Shown piece by piece: positions 24,883-34,848 of a stretch of 64,000 nt of DNA. The stretch spans positions 1 to 64,000 of the forward strand of contig JALAGS010000162.1 of NCBI GenBank assembly GCA_022712315.1. Direction: 5' to 3'. The notes under the pieces were generated by a model. The model worked only from the letters and a program-made list of their open reading frames with translations, was not told the DNA's origin and did not search any database. This DNA is from Sphingobacterium sp. Its GTDB lineage: Bacteria; Bacteroidota; Bacteroidia; Sphingobacteriales; Sphingobacteriaceae. A program made the position numbers and the translations under genes. Position 1 is the stretch's first letter; every line of letters starts with the position of its first letter.

Positions 24883-27800
24883 ATGGATCGAAAAAATTAT
24901 AGAAAGCAAATTACCATAGGAGTGATCATTTCTTTTTCGCTTATCTTTCTTTCAGCCCTATATTTTTTCATATCGCTGCATCATAACTTAAATAACGAGC
25001 GAGCTATTGTTCGAATTGCCGAAAATAGGTTCAATATTATCAATGAAATTAAATCAAGTGTGGACGAAGTAAACGACACCAAACTTGATTACCTCAATAA
25101 GAAAGACGCTTCGCTGTTTATTCCCTATAAATTGGAATTAAGAAAAACGGATGAACTGCTACGCTCTTTAAGTCTAAAAGATGATTTTTATCATGTGCCG
25201 CCTAACAGCATTGAAAGCATTCGCAAAGATGTTGCTGCATTTTATGATTTTGACAAAGATGTCGCAGATACGCAAGAAATTCAATCCAAATCCCATCATA
25301 TTCACGAAAAAAAGGCTTCCATATTAGCTGAGATCGATCTCATGTCAAGAGACTTATTGGATCAACGCGCAAGGCTCTTAGAAAAGTCTAGAAATGAGCT
25401 GCAACTAGCCCAATATATTACCTACCTGTTCATTGCCATTGGGCTGAGTGGTTTCTTCTATATCCTCGCTAAAATTTCATCGATCTCTACATTTCTGAGA
25501 TCTACTGTAAAAAGCCAGCAAGAATCTAATGATCAGCTCCAGCTATTGCAGGACCAGACCAATAATGACAACTGGATTTTGAATGCTATTAACCACATCG
25601 ATGAGCAGTTACGCGGAGATTATACTGACAAGAAAATTGCGGAGATAAGCCTACATGCTATTGCTTCCTCCACAAAAGCTTTAGGCGGAACTGTTTATAT
25701 TTTCGATGAGAACTATCAGGAATACCAGCTCTGTCATAAAGTTGGCATTTCCTCTACACAACATATCAAACGAACATTTAAGGTAAACGATGGTATTTTA
25801 GGAGAAGTTGCCAACAATCATGAGGTTGTTAAAATTAAAGATATTGACCACAAGCACCTTATTTTAGAAACCTCATTGTCAAACCGGTTAGAAACTGAGA
25901 TTTATATAGTACCCTTCTCTTATGAAAATCATTGTGTCGGTATCATGGAGATCTGTTGCCCCATTATCAACGAAAAGGACGAGCAATTACGATTTAACTT
26001 CTTAGATAAGGCAAAAGATAACATCGCAGTTATCATCAAGGTCGCCCAAACTCACGGAAAACTTGCAGACCTTTATGAGGAACTCCAACAGCAGACCGAA
26101 GAATTAGAAGCTCAACAGGAAGAATTGAGAACGACAAATGAGGAGTTGATCCATAAAACACACTTGTTGGAAGCTTCTGAAGAAGAGCTTCGCGTACAGC
26201 AGGAGGAACTTATCCAAACAAATAATGAGCTTGATGAGAAAGCGAAATTGCTCTTTGCACAAAATGAGGATCTAGAAAAAGCCCGTCAAGCCATTGCTCA
26301 AAAAATAGATGAAGTAGAGTTATCTAGCAAATACAAATCCGAATTTATGGCAAATATGAGTCATGAATTACGGACACCTCTTAATAGTATTCTTATTCTT
26401 GCCAAATTACTTCAGGATAACAAAAAAAAGAACCTCAACGAGGATCAAATAAAATATGCATCTGTTATTCATAGTGCAGGCTCGGATCTCCTACATTTAA
26501 TTAACGAATTGTTGGATCTGGCGAAAATTGAGTCCGGCAAGGTTGACGTCCAGAAGGAACGTATCCACACGAACTACCTTGTCAATTATATTAAAGATTT
26601 TTTCAGTGATACCGCAGCTTCAAAAAGTATCCACTTCCTGCTCGATGTCAATGCCAATACACCGCAAGAATTTATTGGTGACGAACATCGCATACAGCAA
26701 GTCCTCAAAAATTTATTATCGAATGCCTTTAAATTCACTGCCGAACATGGTGAAGTTTCATTGAAAATAAAAGCTGAAGCAGAAAATATTCTTTTTACGG
26801 TTAAAGATAACGGCATCGGAATCGCTCCTGAAAAACAAGAACTCATCTTTGATGCTTTTAAACAGGAAGATGGATCAACTAGCCGAAAATATGGTGGCAC
26901 CGGGTTAGGCTTATCGATATGCCGTGAAATTGCCAGCTTATTAAAAGGAAAAATAACCCTATCCAGTAAGGTTGGCGAAGGAAGCGTCTTCACCTTTAGT
27001 ATACCGCTAGAACAGGAACTTCAGATTTCGACCCCGAAAGTAACATTTAGCGAAGAAGAAAGCACCTCCGAACTCCAAATTCCGAAGGAGAATCCGATAA
27101 TAGAAAAAACGACTTCGATCGACAGCGATGGAAAAAACAATAAGCTTCTGATTATTGAGGATGATTTTATTTTTGCAGATATCCTAAAAGACTACGCTGA
27201 ACAAAATGGCTACGATGTTTACATCAGCTATGATGGGCAAGATGGGTTACAAAAAGCACAAAATCTACTACCTGCTGCAATTATATTAGATATAATGCTA
27301 CCTAAAATGGATGGTTGGGAAGTGCTGCGTAACCTCAAAAAAGGGGAAAACACCAAGGAAATTCCTGTGCACATGATGTCGGCGGGAACATTTTTACATG
27401 ATGAACCTATTTCTGCCGGAGCTATCGGCTTTATGGCGAAACCCGTTTCAGAGGAGTCATTGGCCGAAACTTTCTTAAAAATAAAAGCATCCACGAGTCA
27501 TCCATTGAAAAAAATTCTGTTGGTGGAAGATCAAGAAATTCAAAGTGATTTTATCAAACAATCTTTGGAAGAACAACATACCCAGATATTTCAGGCTTTC
27601 AATGCAAAACAGGCGCTCGATCTTTTGGATCAAGAGAAGTTATTTGACTGTATCATTATGGACCTGAACCTTCCGGACAAATCGGGCATTGAGCTCCTCA
27701 ATGAAATCAAATCGAATAATCAATTTAAGGATTTACCCATTATCATCAATACAGCGATGGAGCTCAGTCCAGAACAGACGTCTGAAATTCTGCATCACAG

Positions 27801-28314
27801 TCAGGCTATGGTTCTTAAGTCCGCTAAATCAAACAACCGTCTCATTGATGAAGTTAATTTATTCTTGAATAATATTCGTAGTAACAAGCGCGAATACAAT
27901 ATGTTCAATAATACAGGGGCTTCTGTAATTGCTGAAAACAATTTAGCTTCCAAAACGGTGCTATTGGCAGATGACGATATGCGGAATATTTTTGCGTTAA
28001 GCACGGCATTTGAAAGCTATGACATGAACATCGAGATTGCCAACAACGGTCAGGAAGCCTTAGATATTCTTGATCGAAATGACCAGATTGATCTTGTTTT
28101 AATGGATATCATGATGCCCGTTATGGATGGTTATGAGGCCATCGAAAAAATAAGAGCAAACAAAAAATTTGCAAATCTTCCTATTATTGCCGTGACAGCG
28201 AAGGCAATGAAAGGTGATAGAGAAAAAACAATAGCTGTTGGAGCAAACGATTATATTAGTAAACCGGTTGATGTGGACAAGTTAATATCCCTAATGCGCG
28301 TATGGCTGAGTTAA
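24883..28314 (+). CDS. Hybrid sensor histidine kinase with three receiver domains
   Basis: The 1143-residue inner-membrane protein has two helices (about 11-31 and 178-198) bracketing a helical CHASE3-like periplasmic region, a GAF domain (about 245-390), a coiled coil of E/Q-rich heptads (about 395-480), HisKA with phospho-acceptor H494 (MSHELRTP), HATPase (N box about 610, DNGIGI at 642-647, GGTGLGL at 671-677) and three receivers with acceptors D803, D927 and D1075. The middle receiver has NTAMEL in place of the usual T/S-A-K region, so its chemistry may be altered. It overlaps cheR by 13 bases. Confidence 0.93.
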   Translation: MDRKNYRKQITIGVIISFSLIFLSALYFFISLHHNLNNERAIVRIAENRFNIINEIKSSVDEVNDTKLDYLNKKDASLFIPYKLELRKTDELLRSLSLKDDFYHVPPNSIESIRKDVAAFYDFDKDVADTQEIQSKSHHIHEKKASILAEIDLMSRDLLDQRARLLEKSRNELQLAQYITYLFIAIGLSGFFYILAKISSISTFLRSTVKSQQESNDQLQLLQDQTNNDNWILNAINHIDEQLRGDYTDKKIAEISLHAIASSTKALGGTVYIFDENYQEYQLCHKVGISSTQHIKRTFKVNDGILGEVANNHEVVKIKDIDHKHLILETSLSNRLETEIYIVPFSYENHCVGIMEICCPIINEKDEQLRFNFLDKAKDNIAVIIKVAQTHGKLADLYEELQQQTEELEAQQEELRTTNEELIHKTHLLEASEEELRVQQEELIQTNNELDEKAKLLFAQNEDLEKARQAIAQKIDEVELSSKYKSEFMANMSHELRTPLNSILILAKLLQDNKKKNLNEDQIKYASVIHSAGSDLLHLINELLDLAKIESGKVDVQKERIHTNYLVNYIKDFFSDTAASKSIHFLLDVNANTPQEFIGDEHRIQQVLKNLLSNAFKFTAEHGEVSLKIKAEAENILFTVKDNGIGIAPEKQELIFDAFKQEDGSTSRKYGGTGLGLSICREIASLLKGKITLSSKVGEGSVFTFSIPLEQELQISTPKVTFSEEESTSELQIPKENPIIEKTTSIDSDGKNNKLLIIEDDFIFADILKDYAEQNGYDVYISYDGQDGLQKAQNLLPAAIILDIMLPKMDGWEVLRNLKKGENTKEIPVHMMSAGTFLHDEPISAGAIGFMAKPVSEESLAETFLKIKASTSHPLKKILLVEDQEIQSDFIKQSLEEQHTQIFQAFNAKQALDLLDQEKLFDCIIMDLNLPDKSGIELLNEIKSNNQFKDLPIIINTAMELSPEQTSEILHHSQAMVLKSAKSNNRLIDEVNLFLNNIRSNKREYNMFNNTGASVIAENNLASKTVLLADDDMRNIFALSTAFESYDMNIEIANNGQEALDILDRNDQIDLVLMDIMMPVMDGYEAIEKIRANKKFANLPIIAVTAKAMKGDREKTIAVGANDYISKPVDVDKLISLMRVWLS

Positions 28315-29141
28315 CCGATAAAATAGTAGCAATGATAAGTTTTGAAGAGTTGGAAGAAATTATTGATGTAGTCAAAAATCTTCATGGCTATGATGTGTCC
28401 GGTTATACAAGAGCTTCCCTAAAAAGACGTGTGACCAGAATAATGGAACTCAACAAGCTCAATCTACAGGAGTTAAAGTCTAATCTGATCAACCAGCCCG
28501 GATTCAGTACTTATTTTCTGCAGGAAATCACAGTCAATGTGACAGAAATGTTTCGGGATCCGGAATTCTATAAAGCTGTAAAAACAGATGTGTTTCCCTA
28601 TCTGGCGACTTATCCACATATTAAACTTTGGAGTGCCGGCTGTTCAACCGGCGAAGAAGTATATTCTTTGGCAATCTTATTAGAAGAAGCCAATCTCTAC
28701 CAACGCGCATTTATTTACGGCACCGATATTAACGGCAAAGTATTAGAAAAAGCAAAACGTGGTATTTATTCGCTCGCAAAGGTAAAGGAATACTCCGAAA
28801 ATTTCATTAAAACGGAACCCAAAAACTCATTGTCGGAATATTATACAGCGATGTACAATGCCGCCACAATTAATAATAGTCTTAAAAAAAATGTGCTTTT
28901 CTCCATGCATAGCCTTGTTTCTGATGGCGTATTTAATGAATTTCAACTGATCACCTGCCGTAACGTACTAATCTATTTTGACACTGAATTGCAAAATAAA
29001 GTGCTAGATTTATTCTATCACTCACTTTGCCATCTGGGTTTCCTATGTTTGGGGGCGAAAGAATCTTTGATTAATTATAAAGACGCCGCTAAATTCAAGA
29101 TCGTAAACAAAAAACAGAATATTTACCAAAAAATTGGGTAG
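28302..29141 (+). CDS. CheR-family protein glutamate methyltransferase
   Basis: The 279-residue product has the CheR N-terminal helical domain (about 14-75) and the SAM-binding fold (about 85-279), with LWSAGCSTGEEVYSLA as SAM motif I, YGTDINGKVLEKA and the conserved TCRNVLIYFD. It methylates glutamates from SAM. The start may be 28302 (overlapping the kinase stop) or the ATG at 28332, which is closer to typical CheR beginnings. No chemoreceptor or flagellar gene is nearby, so the methylated partner is likely one of the adjacent hybrid kinases. Confidence 0.9.
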   Translation: MAELTDKIVAMISFEELEEIIDVVKNLHGYDVSGYTRASLKRRVTRIMELNKLNLQELKSNLINQPGFSTYFLQEITVNVTEMFRDPEFYKAVKTDVFPYLATYPHIKLWSAGCSTGEEVYSLAILLEEANLYQRAFIYGTDINGKVLEKAKRGIYSLAKVKEYSENFIKTEPKNSLSEYYTAMYNAATINNSLKKNVLFSMHSLVSDGVFNEFQLITCRNVLIYFDTELQNKVLDLFYHSLCHLGFLCLGAKESLINYKDAAKFKIVNKKQNIYQKIG

Positions 29142-29147
29142 TACGTG

Positions 29148-29708
29148 ATGGCAAGAAAAATTCTTTTGTTGGCGGGATCTGCAGGTGGATTTAGTGTGAT
29201 TCTAAATATCCTAAAGTCACTGGAGCGACCGATCCTTATACCCGTTATTGTCATTGTACACAGAAATCCCAAATATGCTTCCAGCATCGAAGACACCCTT
29301 TCCAAAGCGCTTGTTCAGAAAATAAAAACCGCAGACGATAAGGAAGCGATAGAAGATGGAACGATTTACTTTGCTCCTGCAGGCTATCATCTTCTGGTTG
29401 AACCAGACTATAGTTTCTCGTTGGATATCTCGGAACCTGTGCAATATTCAAGACCTTCCATTGATGTGACTTTTGAATCTGTAGCCGAAATATATAAAGA
29501 GAATTGCACCGCGATCTTATTCTCTGGGGCGAATCAGGATGGGGCACAAGGATTACTCATGATAAAAAGATACGGAGGAAAAACATTCGTACAAGACCCT
29601 GCAACTGCTGAAGTTCCCATTATGCCCGAAGCAGCAGTTCAACTCGATGCACAGGAACGCATTTTGAGCATTCAGGAAATAAAAGATTACATCAAGCAAT
29701 TGACTTAA
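29148..29708 (+). CDS. CheB-type methylesterase catalytic domain protein
   Basis: The 186-residue product is only the esterase domain: catalytic Ser in GSAGG (about 11-15), His in VIVHRNPKY and Asp in FSGANQDGAQG, with FAPAGYHLL before. CheB proteins of motile bacteria carry an N-terminal receiver that switches them on; none is present here, so activity would depend on something else, perhaps the receivers of the neighbouring kinases. ATG at 29148 is preferred over the GTG at 29145. It lies between cheR and the second hybrid kinase. Confidence 0.9.
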   Translation: MARKILLLAGSAGGFSVILNILKSLERPILIPVIVIVHRNPKYASSIEDTLSKALVQKIKTADDKEAIEDGTIYFAPAGYHLLVEPDYSFSLDISEPVQYSRPSIDVTFESVAEIYKENCTAILFSGANQDGAQGLLMIKRYGGKTFVQDPATAEVPIMPEAAVQLDAQERILSIQEIKDYIKQLT

Positions 29709-29730
29709 AATTGTATTTAGATTTGCTATA

Positions 29731-31332
29731 ATGAAGAAGGTAAATATATTGATTGTCGATGATAAAATTGAAAATATTATCAGTCTGACGGCATTGCTGG
29801 AAGATATTGAAAATATAAATATAGTAACGAGCACAGATCCTAACGAAGCTTTAAAAATCTGCTGGAAAGAGGATATTGATTTAGCACTTGTTGATGTACA
29901 GATGCCAGAAATCAATGGCTTTGAATTTGTATCCTTCCTAAAGAAGAATCCAAAGACAAACCATATTATACCCATTATGGTAACAGCGATTTCAAAAGAA
30001 GACAAGTACCTCATTCAGGGCCTTAATAGTGGCGCTGTGGATTATTTATATAAACCACTTAATCCGGAAGCAACCATCGCAAAGGTCAAATCTTTTGTTC
30101 AGCAATTGCTTATACAACAAGAAATTAAAGAGAAAAATATTGCTTTGGAAGAATCAAAGCAGGCCATTCTCAAGGCGAAAGAAGAAGCCGATCTTGCCAG
30201 AAAATCCAAGGAGACCTTCTTGGCCAATATGAGCCATGAGATTCGTACCCCCATTAACGGCATTATGGGGATCACACAAATGCTCAAAAACTCCCAGCTC
30301 AGCGTAGAGCAGGAAAACTGGATCAATAAACTAGACTCAGCCTCACAAAACCTGCTGAACATTATCAATGATATATTGGATCTTTCAAAAGTTGATTCGG
30401 GAATGATGAAGCTTAATATGGAGTCTACCTCTGTACATGATATTACTGATGATCTAAACAATCTATTTATCGATAAAGCCAACTACAAAGGTCTGGATTT
30501 TTCGATCGATGTTGACGAGCGGATCACAAGCTATTTTTTAACAGATCCATTACGGCTGAAACAGATATTGACCAACTTTATTTCCAATAGTTTTAAGTTT
30601 ACTGCAGAAGGCTCAGTTACCCTAAAAATTCAGCTTATCACAGAAGACAACCATTCGATCTGTTTACGTTTTCAGGTTATAGATACCGGAATCGGCATTG
30701 TTGAAGATGCACTGGAAAAGATATTTATCGCTTTTGAACAAGGAGAGGACAGTATCACCAAAAAATTTGGTGGTACAGGATTAGGTCTTGCAATCGTGAA
30801 ACGAATTGCAGCATTACTCAACGGTCGGGTTTTTGCATCGAGTGAATATGGTAAGGGAAGTATATTTTCCTTTGAGTGTACTTTCGACAAAATCAAAGAC
30901 AAGCCGGTAGAAAAGGAAACGCAGGTACTCTATACGGAATTACCAAAATTCAATTTCCCAATGATTCTTATCGCTGAAGACAATGAATTAAACAGCTTTA
31001 TGCTGGCAAATATCCTTAAAAGCTGGAACTGCGATATCACCTTGGCGACCAATGGACTCATTGCATTAGAAGAAATTAATAAGAAAAAAATTGATCTGGT
31101 GTTTATGGATGCCCATATGCCCCTCATGAGTGGTTTTGAGGCAATCAAAGAAATACGCCGTAACGCGAATCCTATTATTGCTAATATGCCTATTATCTCC
31201 ATTTCAGCATCTGTACTGCAGGCTGAACAACAGGAAGCACTGGATGCCGGGGCCAATGAAGTCGTTGGAAAGCCATTCGATCCTATCAAATTATATAAAA
31301 CAATTGATACTTTATTGTCAAAATTGAAATGA
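29731..31332 (+). CDS. Soluble hybrid histidine kinase, receiver-kinase-receiver
   Basis: The 533-residue product has no membrane segment. Order: N-terminal receiver (D55 in VDVQMPEING), a coiled-coil linker (about 125-160), HisKA with H169 (MSHEIRTP), HATPase (DTGIGI, GGTGLGLAIV) and C-terminal receiver (D460 in MDAHMPLMSG). This architecture fits a relay that receives phosphate from the first kinase and passes it on. It ends the four-gene operon; no HPt or DNA-binding output protein is in the window. Confidence 0.92.
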   Translation: MKKVNILIVDDKIENIISLTALLEDIENINIVTSTDPNEALKICWKEDIDLALVDVQMPEINGFEFVSFLKKNPKTNHIIPIMVTAISKEDKYLIQGLNSGAVDYLYKPLNPEATIAKVKSFVQQLLIQQEIKEKNIALEESKQAILKAKEEADLARKSKETFLANMSHEIRTPINGIMGITQMLKNSQLSVEQENWINKLDSASQNLLNIINDILDLSKVDSGMMKLNMESTSVHDITDDLNNLFIDKANYKGLDFSIDVDERITSYFLTDPLRLKQILTNFISNSFKFTAEGSVTLKIQLITEDNHSICLRFQVIDTGIGIVEDALEKIFIAFEQGEDSITKKFGGTGLGLAIVKRIAALLNGRVFASSEYGKGSIFSFECTFDKIKDKPVEKETQVLYTELPKFNFPMILIAEDNELNSFMLANILKSWNCDITLATNGLIALEEINKKKIDLVFMDAHMPLMSGFEAIKEIRRNANPIIANMPIISISASVLQAEQQEALDAGANEVVGKPFDPIKLYKTIDTLLSKLK

Positions 31333-31507
31333 TAGTTTCAATTTATCAATGAAATCATTAATTTTAGAACATTAACAAAACTTATTGATGTGGTTTGTCG
31401 TAGAATCGAATCCGAAAAGGAAAAAATCTGTAATAACCCCATCCCCCAACCGCTGAGGGCAGCGTAAATGCCTAAAATAAATAAAAGATAAACAAACAAT
31501 CATTCTA

Positions 31508-32041
31508 ATGAAAAAACTTTTTATGATACCAGCAGTTGCAGTTGCTTTATCAATTGCTTCTTGTGGTGGAAACAGTGACAAGTCTGCAAAATCGACTGGT
31601 ACAGAAGCAGCGCCTTCAACAGAAAACCAAGCAACAGAAACAGTGCCTGGCATTGAGAACGTGGCAATTTCCAACAGCTTATCTTTAGAAGGTAACGATC
31701 AGATGAAATACGATAAGGATTTGTTCCGTGTAAAAGCTGGTGAGCCGGTGGAATTATCTTTCAAAAATGCGGGTACGATGCCAAAAGAATCGATGGGACA
31801 CAATGTTGTTATCCTAAAACCAGGGGTTGACCTTCCAACATTCGGTGCTGAGGCTGCGGCTGCTGCGGCAGATGAATACATTCCAAAATCAGCATTATCT
31901 TCTATTGTTTCACACACGAAATTATTAGGACCTGGAGAAACTGACAAGATCACCTTTACGCTAGAAAAAGGAGTTTATACTTTTATCTGTAGTTTCCCTG
32001 GACACTATGGTGTTATGCAAGGAAAAATCGTTGCAGAATAA
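31508..32041 (+). CDS. Azurin-like blue copper lipoprotein
   Basis: The 177-residue product has a lipoprotein signal with lipobox IASC (C19), a linker rich in Ser, Thr, Ala and Glu (about 20-50) and a cupredoxin domain. Type 1 copper ligands are visible: H98 in GHNVV and C161, H166, M170 in CSFPGHYGVM. Azurin shuttles electrons in the periplasm, and here it would be membrane-anchored. It is a single gene with its own terminator. Confidence 0.93.
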   Translation: MKKLFMIPAVAVALSIASCGGNSDKSAKSTGTEAAPSTENQATETVPGIENVAISNSLSLEGNDQMKYDKDLFRVKAGEPVELSFKNAGTMPKESMGHNVVILKPGVDLPTFGAEAAAAAADEYIPKSALSSIVSHTKLLGPGETDKITFTLEKGVYTFICSFPGHYGVMQGKIVAE

Positions 32042-32050
32042 AAAACAAGC

Positions 32051-32090
32051 ATAAAAGGATATTCAACTCCATGAATATCCTTTTATTATA
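32051..32090 (+). terminator. Terminator after azurin gene
   Basis: A perfect 15-bp stem (32051-32065 with 32072-32086), 6-base loop, T-rich end. Confidence 0.8.
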
Positions 32091-32256
32091 TCGATCTACC
32101 TCTTTAAGCCAATCCACTTCCTCAAAAGCTACTTAATTATTGATCTTTTATCAAAAAAATGTAAAGTAAGGCTCTTTGACCATAAATCGTAAGTTTTGAT
32201 TTCCTATCCCATTAATAATCATTAAATTTGTGGTACAAAAAAATAAAACGTAATCA

Positions 32257-33663
32257 ATGCAATACGACGTAATTGTAATCGGAAGTGGTCCAGGCGGATA
32301 TGTAGGAGCTATCCGTTGTGCCCAATTAGGATTAAAAACAGCTGTTATTGAAAAATATAGCACATTTGGTGGTACTTGTCTTAACGTTGGATGTATTCCT
32401 TCTAAAGCGCTTTTAGATTCATCGGAGCATTACCACAATGCTGCCCACAATTTTGATGCATTCGGCATCAGCTTGAAAGACCTAAAAGTAGACATGGCAA
32501 AGATGATTGCTCGTAAAGACGATGTCATTGCCCAAAATACTGCCGGTATCACTTTCTTATTCAAAAAGAATAAAATTGACAGTTTTCAAGGTGTAGGTTC
32601 ATTTGTGGACAAAAACACCATCAAAATAACAAAAGCTGATGGTTCTACAGAACAGCTAACAGCTAAAAATGTAATTATCGCAACAGGCTCAAAGCCAACT
32701 TCTTTACCATTCTTACCTGTTGATAAAAAAAGAATTATTACTTCTACTGAAGCCCTTAACCTAAAAGAGATCCCTAAACACCTTATTGTCATCGGTGGCG
32801 GTGTTATTGGTTTAGAATTAGGTTCAGTTTATGCTCGTCTAGGTTCAAAAGTTTCCGTTGTTGAATTCGCAAAATCCATCATTGGAACAATGGACGGTGG
32901 CTTAGGAAAGGAATTGCAACGTGTTTTGAAAAAATCATTGGGTATGGAATTCTATTTAGGTCACAAAGTAACTGGAGCTTCAGCAAAAGGTAAAGTCGTA
33001 AAAGTAACTGCAGAGGATCCAAAAGGACAAGAAATCACTTTAGAGGGAGATTATTGTATCGTAGCGGTAGGACGTACAGCGTATTCTGAAGGTCTAGGAT
33101 TAGAAAACATTGGCATTACTTTAGAAGAAAGAGGTAAGAAAATTCCTGTTAATGCACATCTTGAAACACCAGTACAAGGTGTTTTCGCAATTGGTGATGT
33201 GATCACAGGAGCCATGTTAGCACATAAAGCTGAGGACGAAGGAGTTTACGTCGCAGAATATATTGCAGGCCAAAAACCACATATCGATTACAATTTAATC
33301 CCTGGTGTTGTTTATACCTGGCCTGAAGTTGCTTCTGTTGGAAAGACTGAAGAACAACTTAAGGAAGCTGGCGTAAAATACAAAGCTGGATCATTTTCCT
33401 TCAAAGCTTCTGGCCGTGCAAAAGCATCAGGTGATACAGATGGTTTTGTAAAAGTATTAGCTGACGCTACAACCGACGAAGTGTTAGGTGTACATATGAT
33501 CGGTCCTCGTGCCGCTGATATGATCGGTGAGGCTACTGTAGCCATGGAATACCGCGCATCTGCAGAAGATATCGCGCGTATCTGCCATGCACACCCGACC
33601 TATACTGAGGCTATTAAAGAGGCTGCACTCGCAGCTACAGCAAATAGAGCAATACACGCTTAG
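32257..33663 (+). CDS. lpdA: Dihydrolipoyl dehydrogenase (first copy)
   Basis: The 468-residue flavoprotein has the FAD loop GSGPGGYVGA, the redox disulfide GGTCLNVGCIPSK, the NAD loop GGGVIGLELGSV, and the C-terminal active-site HAHPTYTEA with the catalytic His-Glu pair. It reoxidises lipoyl groups of 2-oxoacid dehydrogenase or glycine-cleavage complexes. A TAAATTTG box lies shortly upstream. No E1 or E2 subunit is adjacent. It differs clearly from the second copy 1.2 kb downstream (CLNV and PSK versus CLNW and PTK around the disulfide). Confidence 0.94.
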   Translation: MQYDVIVIGSGPGGYVGAIRCAQLGLKTAVIEKYSTFGGTCLNVGCIPSKALLDSSEHYHNAAHNFDAFGISLKDLKVDMAKMIARKDDVIAQNTAGITFLFKKNKIDSFQGVGSFVDKNTIKITKADGSTEQLTAKNVIIATGSKPTSLPFLPVDKKRIITSTEALNLKEIPKHLIVIGGGVIGLELGSVYARLGSKVSVVEFAKSIIGTMDGGLGKELQRVLKKSLGMEFYLGHKVTGASAKGKVVKVTAEDPKGQEITLEGDYCIVAVGRTAYSEGLGLENIGITLEERGKKIPVNAHLETPVQGVFAIGDVITGAMLAHKAEDEGVYVAEYIAGQKPHIDYNLIPGVVYTWPEVASVGKTEEQLKEAGVKYKAGSFSFKASGRAKASGDTDGFVKVLADATTDEVLGVHMIGPRAADMIGEATVAMEYRASAEDIARICHAHPTYTEAIKEAALAATANRAIHA

Positions 33664-33685
33664 GCGGTAAACATAACATATTCGA

Positions 33686-33712
33686 GGGGAAAAGGAAACT
33701 TTTCCCCTTTGT
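33686..33712 (+). terminator. Terminator after first lpdA
   Basis: GGGGAAAAG (33686-33694) pairs with CTTTTCCCC (33699-33707), followed by TTTG. Confidence 0.7.
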
Positions 33713-33730
33713 CATAACTACCTATACACG

Positions 33731-34135
33731 ATGAATTTTTACACAAGAAAATGGGTCAAACCCGAAGATCTAAATCCTAATGGAACATTATTTGGCGGAA
33801 CATTATTACGTTGGATCGATGAAGAGGCTGTAATTTATGCGATCGTCCAACTGGGAAACCCCAAAGTGGTTACCAAATTTATTTCAGAAATAAACTTCGT
33901 GAGTTCAGCTAAACAAGGCGACATCCTGGAGCTGGGCATCGAGGCGATCAACTTTGGAACAACCTCCTTAACAATGCGCTGTGAGGTTAGAAATAAAATA
34001 TCCAGAAAAACAATCCTTTCGATCGATAAATTGGTGTTTGTAAATCTCGATGAGGATGGTAATCCGGCTCCGCACGGAAAGGATAGCATTACCTATGCTT
34101 ATATGGGTATCGAGAAGACAGGTAGAGATGATTAA
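33731..34135 (+). CDS. Acyl-CoA thioesterase, hotdog fold
   Basis: The 134-residue product is a single hotdog domain with NPNGTLFGGTLLRWIDEEAVIYA, which contains the catalytic N/D-G-x-x-F-G-G pattern of YciA/BFIT-type acyl-CoA thioesterases, and EINFVSSAKQGDILEL. It would release free acids from cytosolic acyl-CoA. Neighbours give no clue to the chain length preferred. Confidence 0.88.
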   Translation: MNFYTRKWVKPEDLNPNGTLFGGTLLRWIDEEAVIYAIVQLGNPKVVTKFISEINFVSSAKQGDILELGIEAINFGTTSLTMRCEVRNKISRKTILSIDKLVFVNLDEDGNPAPHGKDSITYAYMGIEKTGRDD

Positions 34136-34303
34136 ACATCTCCTCCTGGCCTTCCCTATTCATTTAAAAGATCTTTATTCAGGCCAGTATTATTCCACTC
34201 CGCAGACACCAACAGCAATGACGAAAGAAGGTTTTTCTGGCCAATAACATCGGACACTTTCATCAAAAATTAGTATGTACAGCTTCTCCAAAAGGAGCGC
34301 AAT

Positions 34304-34603
34304 CTAATACTTCTGTCTTTTTCCTTCTATTTCTTTTTTCAGATCCAATTCTACCCAAAAGCCCAAAATCGGTACTAAAGAAGCGAGGAAATATTTAATC
34401 GCTTTTAAAATTGGCCACTTATATTCAACAGTTGACATAATCAGCATCACCACGAATATAACGACAAAGAAGCCATGAATAGACCCCGCAATTTTGACCG
34501 CTTCAGGTATTTGCGCGAAATATTTCAAAGGCATAGCAATAAAAAATAAGCAAATAGTAGAGATTGCTTCCCACAAGGCGATCTGTCTGAATATTCTTAA
34601 CAT
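34304..34603 (-). CDS. DUF3817 family small membrane protein
   Basis: The 99-residue product has three membrane helices (about 9-28, 40-60 and 70-88) and the DUF3817 landmarks: an early E in LWEAISTICLFF and the central GSIHGFFVVIF. The family is widespread, of unknown function, and related to the YqhR/TIGR03954 membrane segments. It is a lone minus-strand gene between the two lpdA copies. Confidence 0.85.
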   Translation of the reverse strand: MLRIFRQIALWEAISTICLFFIAMPLKYFAQIPEAVKIAGSIHGFFVVIFVVMLIMSTVEYKWPILKAIKYFLASLVPILGFWVELDLKKEIEGKRQKY

Positions 34604-34848
34604 AATGATAAACTGTATATTGTGAGGTTCAAAAATAAAACTCTAAATGTAGTTTATCTATTATTTTTCCCCCTTTTACCAAGATGTGACATTAACTCAG
34701 GAACAAGGTCAGTGTTTTATCAGAAACCGCCAATTTTACAATAAATAGTTCAGATTCATCAGAAAAAATGCGTACTTTTGAATGAATATATGCTTCCTAT
34801 ATTTTGATATCTGAAGCTATAACACTCAACTACAGAATATTTATTTAT

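Noticed and set aside
31403..31430. tRNA T-arm-like GAATCGAATCC
   Set aside because: No acceptor, D or anticodon stems can be built around it.
34050..34247. 65-codon frame overlapping the thioesterase 3' end
   Set aside because: It reads mostly antisense-style sequence in another frame of the thioesterase and intergenic DNA, with no protein-like pattern.
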